Below are positions 11,330 through 11,340 of a stretch of DNA of 11,340 nt, one piece after another (within the stretch, counting starts at the first letter, position 1; the number at the start of each line of letters is the position of its first letter). The stretch is from JAMBLL01 sp036985935 (GTDB lineage Bacteria > Actinomycetota > Acidimicrobiia > Spongiisociales > UBA5794). Under the pieces are notes generated by a model. The model saw only the letters and a program-made list of their open reading frames with translations. It was not told the DNA's origin and did not search any database. The stretch is taken from the NCBI GenBank assembly GCA_036985935.1, contig BTQP01000048.1, forward strand, positions 1 through 11,340, written 5' to 3'. The position numbers and the translations under genes were made by a program.

Positions 11330-11340
11330 AACGTACGTCA

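Overview
The window looks like an accessory island from a high-GC Actinomycetota chromosome. GC-rich third codon positions, GTG/TTG starts, apparent leaderless transcripts and the toxin-antitoxin (TA) and recombinase families point that way; Acidimicrobiia or a relative is only a guess. No rRNA, tRNA, CRISPR or housekeeping gene is visible.

Layout: the left edge holds the C-terminal end of a DUF4062-type protein (2-415). Next is a succession of small modules. A solo Xre-family HTH gene (736-1029) converges on an AbiEi/AbiEii pair (1278-2947, minus). A second solo HTH (3303-3596) converges on a minus-strand block: VapC with a Phd-type antitoxin (3637-4312), a Fic/AMPylase with its own winged helix (4470-5603), and a PIN toxin with an excisionase-like HTH antitoxin (5987-7032). 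A third HTH (7266-7361) is truncated and abuts a DUF3024 gene (7374-7718, minus). A fourth HTH (7941-8204) runs into a deleted hicAB remnant (8188-8419), followed by a minus-strand VapC/AbrB pair (8466-9085), a hicB 3'-end fragment (9134-9229), a frameshifted membrane-anchored protein gene (9380-9842) and an intact hicAB (10040-10500). A catalytic-domain-only tyrosine recombinase (10685-11329, minus) closes the window.

Most unusual signal: the four solo HTH genes are copies of one unit. Each has a conserved upstream border box starting near CCAATCCCAAGACGC, 97-121 bp ahead of the start, and a promoter with a 17-nt spacer whose -10 box ends 6-7 nt before the start codon, so the mRNA should be leaderless. 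A fifth, degenerate border box (1219-1246) lies next to the end of abiEii with no HTH after it. TA or DUF genes run convergently into the HTH copies, and two copies (HTH3, HTH4) are broken at module junctions. Together with three copies of the hicB 3' end as direct repeats around vapBC and the ninth gene, this suggests a TA array built and trimmed by repeat-mediated recombination, possibly with the nearby recombinase. The assembly mechanism is inference.

Working together: each TA pair is a self-contained, probably autoregulated toxin/antitoxin cassette acting on RNA (VapC, HicA), nucleotidyl transfer (AbiEii) or AMP transfer (Fic). Operator-like palindromes or repeats are visible at abiE, vapB, the excisionase-like antitoxin and abrB promoters.
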